Made by a program: the position numbers and the translations under genes
Shown: positions 1 through 8,948 of the stretch, piece after piece
Layout: every line of letters begins with the position of its first letter
How positions within the stretch are numbered: the stretch's first letter is position 1
Notes under the pieces: generated by a model
What the model was told of the DNA's origin: nothing
Databases searched by the model: none
Seen by the model: only the letters and a program-made list of their open reading frames with translations
NCBI RefSeq assembly: GCF_000373265.1
Contig: NZ_KB890770.1
Span: 1 to 64,000 of the forward strand
DNA from: Pontibacter roseus DSM 17521
GTDB taxonomy: Bacteria; Bacteroidota; Bacteroidia; Cytophagales; Hymenobacteraceae
Reading direction: 5' to 3'
Length of the DNA stretch: 64,000 bases

Positions 1-38
1 TAACTATTAACTATTAACTATTAACTATTAACTATTAA
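1..38. repeat. Tandem heptamer array (TAACTAT)n
   Basis: Five head-to-tail copies of TAACTAT followed by TAA are visible, and the array begins at or before the window edge. A further partial copy pair lies at about 62-75. The surroundings are very AT-rich and the array sits about 130 bp upstream of the relaxase. Short tandem repeats in such a place can be iterons of a replication origin, part of an oriT, or a parS-like site. Which of these applies cannot be decided from this window. Confidence 0.85.
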
Positions 39-142
39 GCTTTATGTTATAAATAAAAAATAATAACTATTAACTAAAATGTAATAGTTTAAAATTGTTA
101 AATAATATATAGTAGCTTTTATGCAAAAGTTATTATTTGTTA

Positions 143-150
143 TATTTTTG
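143..150 (+). promoter_or_regulatory. Candidate -7 box for the relaxase/transfer operon
   Basis: TATTTTTG matches the Bacteroidetes sigma-ABfr -7 consensus TAnnTTTG and lies 20 bp upstream of the relaxase ATG. No convincing -33 TTTG lies at the usual distance, so this is only a candidate. Confidence 0.3.
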
Positions 151-169
151 AAGCGTTAATGAGTGGGCT

Positions 170-1747
170 ATGATCGTGAAAATCCTTTCTGCCGCTGCCG
201 GGTTCAATGGCGTTGTTTACAATGAAGAGAAAAGAGCACAGGGTGCAGCTCAGCTGCTCAAGGCTGAGAACTTCGGTTTCTTGAACCTGGCTGCGGGAAG
301 CCTGAAGCAGGAGGATTACATCAGGTACATGACGTTGGTGGCAAACACAAACGAGTCAGTGCTAAAGTCCCAGTTCCATGCCATTATTTCCTGTAAGGGA
401 AGGGAGAAGAGTGCGGAGGAACTCCTGGAAATCGCGGAGGAATACCTCCAGCGCATGGGGTACCATGACAACCCCTACCTTATCTACTTTCATTCAGATA
501 CTGCGCACAACCATGTGCACATGGTGTCTACCAGGGTAAGCAAAGAGGGGAAGAAGGTGAATGACAAGTATGAAAACGTAAGGTCTCAGAAAGTGATGCA
601 GGAGATTCTGATGCAGGATGTGGCATACGAGGTAAAAGCATACTTGACTAAAACGCTGGCATATGGATTTTCCTCTGAAGCTCAGTTTAAGTTGCTGCTC
701 GAAAGGGAAGGCGTGAAGGTCACGGAGAAGGAGGGGCAGTACCAGTTCATTAAGTACGGTTCAATGGTGCATGCCTTTGCAAGGAAAGAAGTTGCTGACA
801 GGATAGCAAAGTATAAAGCACCAAATGCGCGTGTAGGGCAGCTGAAAGCCATATTCCGCAAGTATAAACGAGGCCTAACGGTGGAGCAGTTCTCCGGGCT
901 ATTAAAGGAAAAGTTCGGGATAGAGCTGGTGGTGCACCAGGCAAAGGGGAAGAGCACTCCCTATGGCTACACGATTCTCGACCATGCCAGCAAACAGGTG
1001 CTAAAGGGTTCCCAGGTGATGAAGCTCGATGAGCTGCTTTCCAGTGTTAACAGAGAAGATAAAATACAGGCTGGACGGGAGCTTATAGCCAAGCTTTCTG
1101 TAGACAGGGGGCTGTGCTACACCGGCTTCAAGAGACAGCTGGAGGCAACAGGGCTCCTGATCAACAGAAAGGGAGAGATCCGCATCAAGGGAGATGAAGA
1201 AGGCAGCATCCCTGTTCTGATGCTTGATAAGGCCCGTGTCAGGGCGCTGCTTTACCAGGAAAGGCTGCAGGAGGCACGGCAGTACACCGTGGCGAGCGAT
1301 AAGGATATAAAGCTGCTTTCCAGGCTGTTTTTTGTAAAGCAGTCGGATCTGTCGGTTGCGAAGGCTTCTGACCCTCTGGAGAAGGAGGTGGTGGCCGCCA
1401 AGCTGCACAGCGGCCTTGCCAGCGGCAGGCCGCTGCAGGAAATCCTGGACAGTTGCGGCTGGAGCATCGCTCATGCAGACGGAAAGCACTTCCTGGTTGA
1501 TCATCAGCAGAAACGGGTATATGCCTGGGTAGATCTGACCAATGAGAGGCCTGCCTTTCATGCTGTGCAGGTTGTTGAGCTCGATAAGGGTAGTGATCGG
1601 GCGAGGGAGGAAAGGCTGCAGGGCGCATGGACCCAGTCTTCCAGGGCCATCGGTCAACTGGCAGCTTCTATGCTTTACCATATGGAGTCAAACCTCGGAC
1701 CTGATCAGGGAGAGAATAGGAAGAGAAAGAATCAACGAAAACGATAA
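170..1747 (+). CDS. Relaxase/mobilization nuclease (MOBP type, MobB-like)
   Basis: A 525-residue relaxase that should nick oriT and lead the transferred strand. The metal-binding histidine cluster is clear: H113-N-H115-V-H117 in the segment YFHSDTAHNHVHMVS. An early tyrosine, Y17, in the context VVYNEEK matches the catalytic-Tyr region of Bacteroidetes MOBP relaxases (MobB/BmgA group). The remaining residues, about 220-525, are charged and mostly helical, which is usual for the C-terminal part, and have no recognised domain. It is the first gene of a long co-directional transfer cluster and lies just after the heptamer repeats, so oriT is probably in the upstream AT-rich stretch. Start chosen at ATG 170, since no earlier in-frame ATG gives an extension. 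Assignment to the relaxase family is firm; the symbol is left blank because naming differs between elements. Confidence 0.9.
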   Translation: MIVKILSAAAGFNGVVYNEEKRAQGAAQLLKAENFGFLNLAAGSLKQEDYIRYMTLVANTNESVLKSQFHAIISCKGREKSAEELLEIAEEYLQRMGYHDNPYLIYFHSDTAHNHVHMVSTRVSKEGKKVNDKYENVRSQKVMQEILMQDVAYEVKAYLTKTLAYGFSSEAQFKLLLEREGVKVTEKEGQYQFIKYGSMVHAFARKEVADRIAKYKAPNARVGQLKAIFRKYKRGLTVEQFSGLLKEKFGIELVVHQAKGKSTPYGYTILDHASKQVLKGSQVMKLDELLSSVNREDKIQAGRELIAKLSVDRGLCYTGFKRQLEATGLLINRKGEIRIKGDEEGSIPVLMLDKARVRALLYQERLQEARQYTVASDKDIKLLSRLFFVKQSDLSVAKASDPLEKEVVAAKLHSGLASGRPLQEILDSCGWSIAHADGKHFLVDHQQKRVYAWVDLTNERPAFHAVQVVELDKGSDRAREERLQGAWTQSSRAIGQLAASMLYHMESNLGPDQGENRKRKNQRKR

Positions 1748-1767
1748 TATACATAGACGATTAATAC

Positions 1768-2397
1768 ATGAAAATTGTAGTAGCAAACCAAAAAGGAGGG
1801 GTAGGCAAGTCCACCACCTGTATACTGCTGGCTAACTATCTGGCCTTGGAGAAAAAGGACAATGTAATCATCCTGGATATGGACTTTCAGGACTCCATCT
1901 ACTCCAGATGGGAGAAGGAGAAGGAGCTGTATGCCAATGACCCACTGTACGAGGTTATCAAGATGGAGGTAGAGGAGTACCCGAAATACAAGGTGCATAT
2001 TGACAGTCTGCAAGGGGGGCATGTTATTATGGACATGCCTGGCAGGCTGGACACGAACGAGCTTATTGCTGTATACCAGGATGCTGAAGTAATCGTCTGT
2101 CCGTTTTCCTATGAAAAGATGACTTTTGAGTCCACCATGTTCTTTGTTCAGGTGGCCAAGCACGTTAACCCGCAGGTAAGGATTGTGTTCCTGCCAAACC
2201 GCCTGAAGTCCTCCGTGAATTATGAATTGAAAGCTGCCGTGGATGAGCAGCTGGCGCAATTCGGCACTGTGGCTCCGGCGCTGCCAGACCGTGTAGGATT
2301 TCAACGCATAGATACCGTATCGATCTCTTCGGATATCCGTGGGGTGCTCGATAATTCTTTTGGGTATATATATAATGAGTATTTAGAGACAATATAG
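1768..2397 (+). CDS. ParA/MinD-type ATPase (TraA-like)
   Basis: A 209-residue deviant-Walker P-loop ATPase. Residues K9-G-G-V-G-K14-S-T form the deviant Walker A motif, with the signature lysine K9. A hydrophobic strand followed by DMD near residue 49 and VIMDMPG near residue 90 fit Walker A' and Walker B. In Bacteroidetes conjugative elements such a protein (TraA) is encoded at the start of the transfer operon next to relaxase and a DUF3408 protein, exactly as here. It could help partition the plasmid or position the transfer machinery. No ParB-like partner with a recognised ParB domain is seen, but the next gene could act as the adaptor. It begins 20 bp after the relaxase stop, so the two are probably co-transcribed. 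Confidence 0.88.
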   Translation: MKIVVANQKGGVGKSTTCILLANYLALEKKDNVIILDMDFQDSIYSRWEKEKELYANDPLYEVIKMEVEEYPKYKVHIDSLQGGHVIMDMPGRLDTNELIAVYQDAEVIVCPFSYEKMTFESTMFFVQVAKHVNPQVRIVFLPNRLKSSVNYELKAAVDEQLAQFGTVAPALPDRVGFQRIDTVSISSDIRGVLDNSFGYIYNEYLETI

Positions 2398-2469
2398 AAG
2401 ATTCTTTAAATAAAATTTATATTAATATTCAATAATTGAAACATTTTAATTAAATAACGTATATTATTC

Positions 2470-2964
2470 ATGGCTACAGCAGGTAACAAAGGGTTTGACA
2501 TCAAGAGCTTTAAGCAAAGCATAGGACAGGCTCCCCAGCAGAAAAACGCAGAAGAGAAAGCTGTTCAACCAGTTCCTGAGGAAAAAGAAGAGACGGCGCC
2601 CGCAGTTTCAAAATCGGGCAAAAAAGGTGAAAAGCCTAAGGCTTCTTCTACCGCTACAGCAGGCAAAAAGCAGGAGGCGCCTTCCTCGAAAAAGACAGCT
2701 GCAAAGGCTTCGGGTAAAGCAGCGTCAGGTTTGAGCTTTGAACAACTGCTTGCTGAGCTCGATAGTGCGAAGGATGAGTTTACCTTTACCTCCAAAACAG
2801 TTTATGTGGACGTGCATATACACGAAGTGCTAGACCTGCTGAAGAAAAAAGGAGGGATCAAAATCAATGTGCTGGCAAGCTACCTGTTTGCCAAATTCAT
2901 TGAAGAGCATAAAGAGGAGATTCAAAGGCTCCGTGATAGAACGGATAACAAGTTCTTGAACTAA
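2470..2964 (+). CDS. DUF3408-like transfer-operon protein
   Basis: A 164-residue protein in two parts. Residues 1-90 are low-complexity, rich in Lys, Ala, Ser, Glu and Pro, and probably disordered. Residues about 95-164 look folded, with the pattern VYVDVHIHEVLDLLKKKG followed by a helical segment ending in EEIQRLRDR. That layout, and a position right after a TraA-type ParA, fits the DUF3408/TraB group of Bacteroidetes conjugative elements, which probably act as the DNA-binding partner of the ParA. The family call is by architecture and context, not by a diagnostic motif. An AT-rich gap of 72 bp precedes it. Confidence 0.6.
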   Translation: MATAGNKGFDIKSFKQSIGQAPQQKNAEEKAVQPVPEEKEETAPAVSKSGKKGEKPKASSTATAGKKQEAPSSKKTAAKASGKAASGLSFEQLLAELDSAKDEFTFTSKTVYVDVHIHEVLDLLKKKGGIKINVLASYLFAKFIEEHKEEIQRLRDRTDNKFLN

Positions 2965-3118
2965 GCTGAATCTATAACATTAGGTAAAAAAGTATATAAA
3001 TAAATAATCTAATCTTAAAATATACGTATAAGTATAAAACCGTTTTTCATATCTATTATATATTTAAAGTAGGAATGTCTAGTTTGTAAATCGATGTTTT
3101 AACTTAAATTATATAGCT

Positions 3119-3529
3119 ATGTCTTGGGGCGTTTTCTTTGCTACGGTAGCAGTACTCTATGTGCTTTATTATGCAGGTAACCTGTTATTTGACCTGTATC
3201 TTCGAAATGCAAAAGGCGTAGCCGCAGATATGGTGGCGCAGTACAGTGTTTCAGATTTAGTAGACACTACAGAGGCACCCCAAGACATTGTGGACGAGGA
3301 TTACCTGGAGGAAGAATTCGAGGAGGATTATGAGGATTACGAGCAGGAGGAGCAACCCTTGGATAGCGGTCTCCAAGAGTATCCTATTGCAGCCGACGGG
3401 CATGCCTTTGCGCACCAGACGGCCTCTGAGAATAGTGTCGCCATGCCCGTGATAGGGCAGGGGATACCCCTAGAGGAATTCCTTCAGAACGCCAGGCGAC
3501 TTTCAAACGCAATACCTTTTTCTTCATAA
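3119..3529 (+). CDS. Small membrane-anchored acidic protein of the transfer operon
   Basis: A 136-residue protein with one N-terminal membrane segment (about residues 4-27) and then a strongly acidic stretch (about residues 58-82) dominated by Glu, Asp and Tyr. I do not recognise a family. It sits between the ParA/DUF3408 pair and traE, the place where TraC/TraD-type small genes occur in Bacteroidetes elements, so a role in the transfer apparatus is inferred from position only. Its stop is 12 bp before the traE ATG. Confidence 0.6.
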   Translation: MSWGVFFATVAVLYVLYYAGNLLFDLYLRNAKGVAADMVAQYSVSDLVDTTEAPQDIVDEDYLEEEFEEDYEDYEQEEQPLDSGLQEYPIAADGHAFAHQTASENSVAMPVIGQGIPLEEFLQNARRLSNAIPFSS

Positions 3530-3541
3530 ATTTTTAACTCA

Positions 3542-3847
3542 ATGACAGAGATTATGAAAAAGTTACTTGCTATGCTCGTATTGGTAGTCCTCGCTGTCCC
3601 ATCTTCCTTTGCTCAAGGGGCCGGAGGCATTGATGCCGGAGCCTCTGAACTCCAAACTTACATTGACCCTGTAGGCAACCTAATCCTGGTCATCGGAGCT
3701 ATTGTTGGTCTGATTGGGGGAGTTAGGGTGTACATCAAGTGGAACTCCGGAGACCAGGACACACAAAAGGCTGTCATGGGGTGGATGGGGTCCTGCGTAT
3801 TCCTGATGGTGGTGGGGGTAGTGATCAAAGCCTTCTTCGGCTTGTAA
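3542..3847 (+). CDS. traE: TraE, DUF4134 conjugative transfer protein (VirB2-like)
   Basis: A 101-residue protein with a cleavable signal peptide (about residues 5-24, ending SFAQ), the TraE hallmark GAGGIDAGASELQTYIDP, and two hydrophobic helices (about 43-60 and 76-98) around GVRVYIKWNSGD. This matches DUF4134/TraE of CTnDOT-type systems. Size and two-helix topology resemble VirB2 pilins, so it is the likely pilus subunit. ATG 3542 is used; a second in-frame ATG at 3554 (MKKLLAML) would remove only the first four residues. It lies directly upstream of traF, as expected. Confidence 0.9.
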   Translation: MTEIMKKLLAMLVLVVLAVPSSFAQGAGGIDAGASELQTYIDPVGNLILVIGAIVGLIGGVRVYIKWNSGDQDTQKAVMGWMGSCVFLMVVGVVIKAFFGL

Positions 3848-3850
3848 GCC

Positions 3851-4153
3851 GTGGCTCCCGAAGATAACAGAGGATTTAATGTCTACAAGGGGCTGCAAAA
3901 ACCCCTTGTATTTAAATCCTTGAAAGGTAGATATATCTACTGGGGCCTGGCCTCCGTTCTAACTGGCTTCTTTGCGGCAGTTGTCTTATCTGTTTCGCTC
4001 AACTTCTTTTCAGGTCTGGTAGCCTTGGTGATCGTGACTTTCGGCGGTATGGGGTTTACGGCTATGCAGCAGAAGAAAGGGTTGCATCATAAAACGAAGT
4101 CCAAAGGGGTATACATCATGCCCGCACAATGGAGGCGTTCTGCACGAAGATAG
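3851..4153 (+). CDS. traF: TraF, DUF4133 inner-membrane transfer protein (VirB3-like)
   Basis: A 100-residue protein with the family pattern NVYKGLQKPLVFKSLKG near the N terminus, two adjacent membrane segments (about 32-70) and a basic tail. It fits DUF4133/TraF, the VirB3-like partner of the TraG ATPase. It begins with GTG at 3851, three bases after the traE stop; no ATG occurs at a better place. The basic tail extends to about residue 100, usual for the family. Confidence 0.85.
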   Translation: MAPEDNRGFNVYKGLQKPLVFKSLKGRYIYWGLASVLTGFFAAVVLSVSLNFFSGLVALVIVTFGGMGFTAMQQKKGLHHKTKSKGVYIMPAQWRRSARR

Positions 4154-4201
4154 GAGTCTGGCCCTGGCAGCACAACTTTAACGTCATCACTTTTCTCAGC
4201 C

Positions 4202-6646
4202 ATGAAAAAGCAGCGATTTGGTCTGCCATACATTGGCATAGACCGTCATGCCCATGATATTCTATATCATGAGCGCGGAGATTATTCGGTTATCATCAAA
4301 GTACAAAATCCTGCCCTGCAGTACTGTGCAGACGTGGAGGCTTACCATCTCTTCCACCAGACCTTTGCCAACATTGTTAAAATTCTAGGTGCAGGCTATA
4401 CCCTTCAGAAAACGGACATACTAGCCAGGAAGTGCTATGTACCGAAGAAAACGGATGACCTCCTGAGTCAGAAATTTCAGGAGACATTTGCAGGAAGAGA
4501 GTACCTGGACGTCTCTACATACCTAACTATAACAAGGGATGTGCGGCGCTCCAGCTTCTTTACATATGACGAGAAAGACTTCAAAGCATTCCAGCGGAAC
4601 GTTGCCAAAGTGCTGGACATACTGGAGAGCAGGTCTTTCAAGCCCTATGCTCTGAAAGAGATCGAGGTGAAGCAGTTTATTTCCCGCATGCTTGCCTTCA
4701 ACTTTTCCGATGAGGTTTATGCGCTCAATAACCTCCTTGCCTCAGATGAAGGCCTTCAAGTTGGTGACAGCGTTATCCGATGTATCTCGCTTGTGGACAT
4801 AGACGAGATCAACTTTCCGTCCAATCTTAAGCCAAACACAGCGCTTCACATAGGGTATAGCCTCCCGGTAGACCTGATGCATTTTCTGCACCAGGTACCA
4901 GGTTGTGACTGCCTGGTGTACAACCAAGTGATCCAAATCCCAGATCAGCGCCATGAATTGGCCAGGCTGCAGGCCAAAAGAAAAAAACACCTCTCCATGC
5001 CTGACCCGGCCAATGATCTGAGTGTGCAGGATATTGATCAGGTGATGGCCGATATCGCCAAGGATAACCAGCTGCTCGTGTACGGACACTACAGCGTGCT
5101 GCTTTCAGCCAGAGAAAAGGAGATAGACCGTGCTGCTAACTATCTGGAAAGCGCTTTGTTTTCCATTGGTATTATTCCCTCCCGAAACGCATATAACCAA
5201 CTCGAACTATTCCGGTGTGCCTTGCCCGGCAATAGTTCGGAGCTTAAAGTATATGATAAATTTTTGACTACTTCAGACGCGGCCTTATGTCTGCTTTTTA
5301 AAGAACGTTTGCTGCAAAGTGAGTCATCCAGCTTTCAGGTATACTTCACGGACCGGCAGGGGATTCCTATCACGATTGACACGAGTGATGGGCCCATCTT
5401 CTCAGGCCGGATGAATAACCGTAACAAGTTCGTGTTGGGGCCTTCGGGAGCAGGGAAGTCATTTTTCATGAACCACCTGATCCGGCAGTATGCCCTGCAG
5501 CACACAGATGTTATTTTGGTGGATACCGGACACAGTTACTCCGGCCTGTGTGCCTACTACAGGGGCCGTTACATTACCTACTCCGAGGAGCAGCCTATCA
5601 CCATGAACCCCTTCCGGATCTCTGCTGCCGAATTCAACGAGGAGAAGCGGGAGTTTCTCAAGTCATTGGTGGGCCTGCTCTGGAAAGGTGCCGAGGGCAC
5701 TGTCAGCCAAATTGAGGACAGCGTCCTCTCTTCCGTTATCACTTCCTATTACCAATACTACTTTGAAAACGGCTTGGAGAGCAGCTACCTTTCCTTCCAG
5801 TCCTTCTATGACTTCTCCATCAGAAAGATCGACGAGATCACACAAAAAGAGTCCATTAAGTTTGACCTGACCAGTTATCGGTTTATCCTCAAGAAGTTCT
5901 GCAAAGGGGAGGCGTATGGCCAGATCCTGAACAACGAGATGGATACCACCCTTTTTGATGAGCCCTTTATTGTCTTTGAAATAGATGCCATCAAGGAGCA
6001 TAAGGTACTTTTCCCGATCACCACCCTGATCATTATGGATGTGTTCCTTCAGAAGATGCGCCACAAGAAGAACCGTAAGGCGCTCATCATCGAGGAGGCC
6101 TGGAAGGCCATTGCCTCTCCGCTGATGGCCGGCTATATCCTCTACGTCTATAAAACGGTCCGCAAATTCTGGGGAGAGGCCGTGGTCGTGACACAGGAGC
6201 TGGATGATATCATCGGCAATGTTGTGGTTAAGAACTCTATCATCAACAACTCCGACACCATCTGCCTTTTGGACCAGACCAAATTCAAGGACAATTTCGA
6301 TGAGATCGCCGCGCTGCTCTCTATCAATGAGGTGGAGCGCAAGAAGATATTTACCATCAACAGCCTCGACAACAAAGAGGGGCGGGGCCGCTTCAAGGAA
6401 GTCTACATCAAGCGCGGGGCCACCGGTGAGGTGTACGGCGTGGAGGTATCGCTGGAAGAGTATTTGACCTTTACCACCGAGCGCCAGGAAAAAGAGGCCA
6501 TGCAAGTGTACCTGAGCAAGTATGGGGATTTCAGGGAGGCCTTGGAAAGGTTTGTCGCAGACTTCAAGGCCTCGGGGCTCAAGCTAAATGAATTTGTTCA
6601 CCTGATTTTGCAACGCAGCTATGAAAAAGTACCTCTACACGCTTAG
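4202..6646 (+). CDS. traG: TraG, VirB4-family conjugation ATPase
   Basis: An 814-residue secretion ATPase that powers assembly of the mating apparatus. Walker A is G413-P-S-G-A-G-K-S420 and Walker B is the hydrophobic strand ALIIEEAW with E631/E632. The N-terminal 400 residues form the VirB4 domain that contacts the membrane components. Length is normal for Bacteroidetes TraG (about 800-830). It follows traF by 48 bp and overlaps the next gene by 26 bp, a sign of translational coupling. The C-terminal HerA/FtsK-like region is complete, with no frameshift or truncation. Confidence 0.95.
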   Translation: MKKQRFGLPYIGIDRHAHDILYHERGDYSVIIKVQNPALQYCADVEAYHLFHQTFANIVKILGAGYTLQKTDILARKCYVPKKTDDLLSQKFQETFAGREYLDVSTYLTITRDVRRSSFFTYDEKDFKAFQRNVAKVLDILESRSFKPYALKEIEVKQFISRMLAFNFSDEVYALNNLLASDEGLQVGDSVIRCISLVDIDEINFPSNLKPNTALHIGYSLPVDLMHFLHQVPGCDCLVYNQVIQIPDQRHELARLQAKRKKHLSMPDPANDLSVQDIDQVMADIAKDNQLLVYGHYSVLLSAREKEIDRAANYLESALFSIGIIPSRNAYNQLELFRCALPGNSSELKVYDKFLTTSDAALCLLFKERLLQSESSSFQVYFTDRQGIPITIDTSDGPIFSGRMNNRNKFVLGPSGAGKSFFMNHLIRQYALQHTDVILVDTGHSYSGLCAYYRGRYITYSEEQPITMNPFRISAAEFNEEKREFLKSLVGLLWKGAEGTVSQIEDSVLSSVITSYYQYYFENGLESSYLSFQSFYDFSIRKIDEITQKESIKFDLTSYRFILKKFCKGEAYGQILNNEMDTTLFDEPFIVFEIDAIKEHKVLFPITTLIIMDVFLQKMRHKKNRKALIIEEAWKAIASPLMAGYILYVYKTVRKFWGEAVVVTQELDDIIGNVVVKNSIINNSDTICLLDQTKFKDNFDEIAALLSINEVERKKIFTINSLDNKEGRGRFKEVYIKRGATGEVYGVEVSLEEYLTFTTERQEKEAMQVYLSKYGDFREALERFVADFKASGLKLNEFVHLILQRSYEKVPLHA

Positions 6647-7292
6647 CTTCATGAGCCTGGTAACAGGTCATGTACTAGCCCAGCAGGTTGTTTTTGACCC
6701 GGCGGTCGTCTCCACACTTGTTGTCAACCACACGGCCCAGCAGGCGGCCTTAAACGACATTAAGGAAAACGAAGGAAAGATTGCGGCCCTGCAGACTACC
6801 ATCAGCCTGAAGATGACGCAGATCAAGGAGCTGGAGGAAAAGATGTACAACTCCCTTAAATCTGTGCAATCCATTATCGGTCAGAGCAAGAACATTATCT
6901 ATGCCTCCCAAATTGCCGCAGACATAGGTCATTACCAAAACCAAATGATGGAACTGGCGCGCGGTGATAACGAGCTGCTCCTGATCGCTGCCAAGACAGA
7001 GCTGGAGCTGCTCAACCGTACATCCGACCTGTTTACCTATATCTACCAGGTGGCTGTCATCGGCACGGATGTGAACCTAATGAACAATGCCGACAGGCTC
7101 ACCCTTATCCGCCACGTGGTGGACGAGCTGCGGGTGATGCGGGGCCTGGCCTATTCCATTACCCGCAAGATGCGCGTGGCCAAGTACGCGGGCCTTTTGA
7201 AGACCATGAACCCGATGGGACTTGCCTACCCTGACAACAGCCAGGCGATCATCCGCTCCCTGATGGATGAGTACAAGGCAATCAAGAAGTAA
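6621..7292 (+). CDS. TraI-like periplasmic transfer protein (DUF4141-type, VirB5-like)
   Basis: A 223-residue exported protein. A signal peptide spans about residues 1-20 (ending VLAQ), followed by VVFDPAVVSTLVVNH, the type of start seen in TraI/DUF4141 proteins, and a coiled-coil stretch of about residues 45-80. It is predicted to act in the periplasm as a pilus-tip or scaffold protein like VirB5. The gene starts inside the 3' end of traG. The identification rests on gene order, signal peptide and helical content; sequence-level resemblance is moderate. Confidence 0.7.
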   Translation: MKKYLYTLSFMSLVTGHVLAQQVVFDPAVVSTLVVNHTAQQAALNDIKENEGKIAALQTTISLKMTQIKELEEKMYNSLKSVQSIIGQSKNIIYASQIAADIGHYQNQMMELARGDNELLLIAAKTELELLNRTSDLFTYIYQVAVIGTDVNLMNNADRLTLIRHVVDELRVMRGLAYSITRKMRVAKYAGLLKTMNPMGLAYPDNSQAIIRSLMDEYKAIKK

Positions 7293-7307
7293 ATTATCAC
7301 TATTGCT

Positions 7308-7931
7308 ATGAATTCAATATTTGTACCCGCTTTGTGCCTGGCCCTGCTTCCTGGCCTCTTTACAGATGCCCTGGGGCAGGGCGTGCAGCCAGTTAACAGT
7401 AAAAACACAAGGTACCAGCTGGAGCGGGAGGTTGTTACCCGTTGGGGAAAGTTCAACCCGAAATGGTACTTTATTCTGTTTCATAACAAGTACAGGAAAG
7501 GGCCTGACAGGCGGAACATGCTGCAGCTTGCCCCTACCATGGCTTTGCTGAACCAGAACAAGGTGAAGGCCCAGGCGCAGGAGGAAGCAGTAAGCCAGGT
7601 ATATGAGCAGGAGATGTTCAAGTTTGCTGACAGGTCCCTGAATAAAGGATACCACCTGTTGTATAAAAAGAAGATCGATGAACTCAACACTGCCCTATTG
7701 GGGATGAATGCTGAGGCGGTGCAGGCCGGGGTGCAGGCAGATTATATTTTGGCCATCCATGCCGAGCGGGATAGAATTAACGCCGACATCGGGATCATCC
7801 TGGACGCTTACCTGGACGATGCCAAAAAAGGGGAGCAGCTGCGGGTATACATCGGGGAGCTTACGGCCTTGAGGAATTATTTCAGGCGGCTCATCTCTCT
7901 CTTTAAAACGAGTCAGGACTTAACCGACTGA
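7308..7931 (+). CDS. Exported helical protein between TraI-like and TraJ
   Basis: A 207-residue protein with a probable signal peptide (about residues 1-24, ending ALGQG) and a mature part that is helical and charged, without cysteines in obvious motifs. I do not recognise a family. It lies 15 bp after the TraI-like gene and 4 bp before traJ, so it belongs to the transfer operon and may be an extra periplasmic component of the apparatus. In the CTnDOT cluster TraI is normally followed straight by TraJ, so this gene is an addition. Confidence 0.7.
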   Translation: MNSIFVPALCLALLPGLFTDALGQGVQPVNSKNTRYQLEREVVTRWGKFNPKWYFILFHNKYRKGPDRRNMLQLAPTMALLNQNKVKAQAQEEAVSQVYEQEMFKFADRSLNKGYHLLYKKKIDELNTALLGMNAEAVQAGVQADYILAIHAERDRINADIGIILDAYLDDAKKGEQLRVYIGELTALRNYFRRLISLFKTSQDLTD

Positions 7932-7935
7932 TGCT

Positions 7936-8931
7936 ATGCGTGAATTGATCGATAAAGCCATATTTGACCTGTTCGACGGGCTCTTTCTCAATATACAGGA
8001 TTTGGTGAGTGTTTTTCTGTATGATGCGCAGGCGCTTTGCGCCATCAGCATGCTGCTCTACTTTGGCCTGGAGGCTTACAAAATGATGGCCGGTGATGAA
8101 ACGCTTCGCATCATGCCCTTGCTGCGCCCTTTCGCCCTGACACTGGTGATTGTTTTCTGGCCAGGGTTTATCGATGCTGTGAACCTGCCGCTGCAGCTAG
8201 TCAATGATCAGGCAAAAGGCATGTACGGCGCACAGGTAGACCAGGTGGAGGATTTGCACCGGGAACGCCTCGCGCTGGTGGACAGTGTGGCCCGAAAGCT
8301 CTCTGAGAGCAGCGCCGAGTTTGAGCGGATTGAGAGTGAAGCCAGTGACGCGAGCTGGTACGAAACCATGGGGATTGACCTGCAACCCCTGTTTAACAAA
8401 ATGAAAGGGTATTACCTGATGCTGATGGCCAAGCTGCACTTTACGGCGATGATGGTGGTGGAGTGGATGGTGATCAGCATCTTTCAGGTATGTTCCTACA
8501 TTATCTATTTCCTGCAGATCATCTTTGCAGGCATTCTGGTGATCCTGGGCCCCTTCTCCTTTGCCCTTAGCGTGCTGCCGGGCTTTCGGGACTCCTACCT
8601 GACCTGGATTGCCCGCTATATTTCCGTAGGGCTGTACTCGGGACTGGGCTATATCGTTATGTCCATCTCCTTTGTGCTGGTCAAGTATGGGTTGATGAAG
8701 GAAATAGATATCCTGAAGGCAGTACTGGGCAACGAAGAGATGTTCATTGCCTACGTTTCCTTCCCCTCGGGCGGCATCAGTTTCTACATCGTCTCCTTGA
8801 TTGTGGGAGGATTGGCCATGCTGACCATTCCCATTATTTCCACCTGGATCGTGCACACCACGGGTGTGGGTAATGCCATTGGTACAATGGCAGGAGGAGC
8901 TGCGAAGGCGGCCGGAGGAATTTTAAAATAA
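7936..8931 (+). CDS. traJ: TraJ, polytopic inner-membrane transfer protein (VirB6-like)
   Basis: A 331-residue integral membrane protein with about six to seven hydrophobic segments, a long hydrophilic loop (about residues 95-145) and a Gly/Ala-rich C terminus. The conserved-looking region ILVILGPFSFALSVLPGF followed by WIARYISVGLYSGLGYI is typical of TraJ of Bacteroidetes conjugative elements, the VirB6-type channel component. Length and position, right before traK, agree. The gene is intact. Confidence 0.88.
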   Translation: MRELIDKAIFDLFDGLFLNIQDLVSVFLYDAQALCAISMLLYFGLEAYKMMAGDETLRIMPLLRPFALTLVIVFWPGFIDAVNLPLQLVNDQAKGMYGAQVDQVEDLHRERLALVDSVARKLSESSAEFERIESEASDASWYETMGIDLQPLFNKMKGYYLMLMAKLHFTAMMVVEWMVISIFQVCSYIIYFLQIIFAGILVILGPFSFALSVLPGFRDSYLTWIARYISVGLYSGLGYIVMSISFVLVKYGLMKEIDILKAVLGNEEMFIAYVSFPSGGISFYIVSLIVGGLAMLTIPIISTWIVHTTGVGNAIGTMAGGAAKAAGGILK

Positions 8932-8948
8932 ACTAAAAAGCGCTTGCT

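Noticed and set aside
1..38. CRISPR array
   Set aside because: The units are 7 bp and have no spacers.
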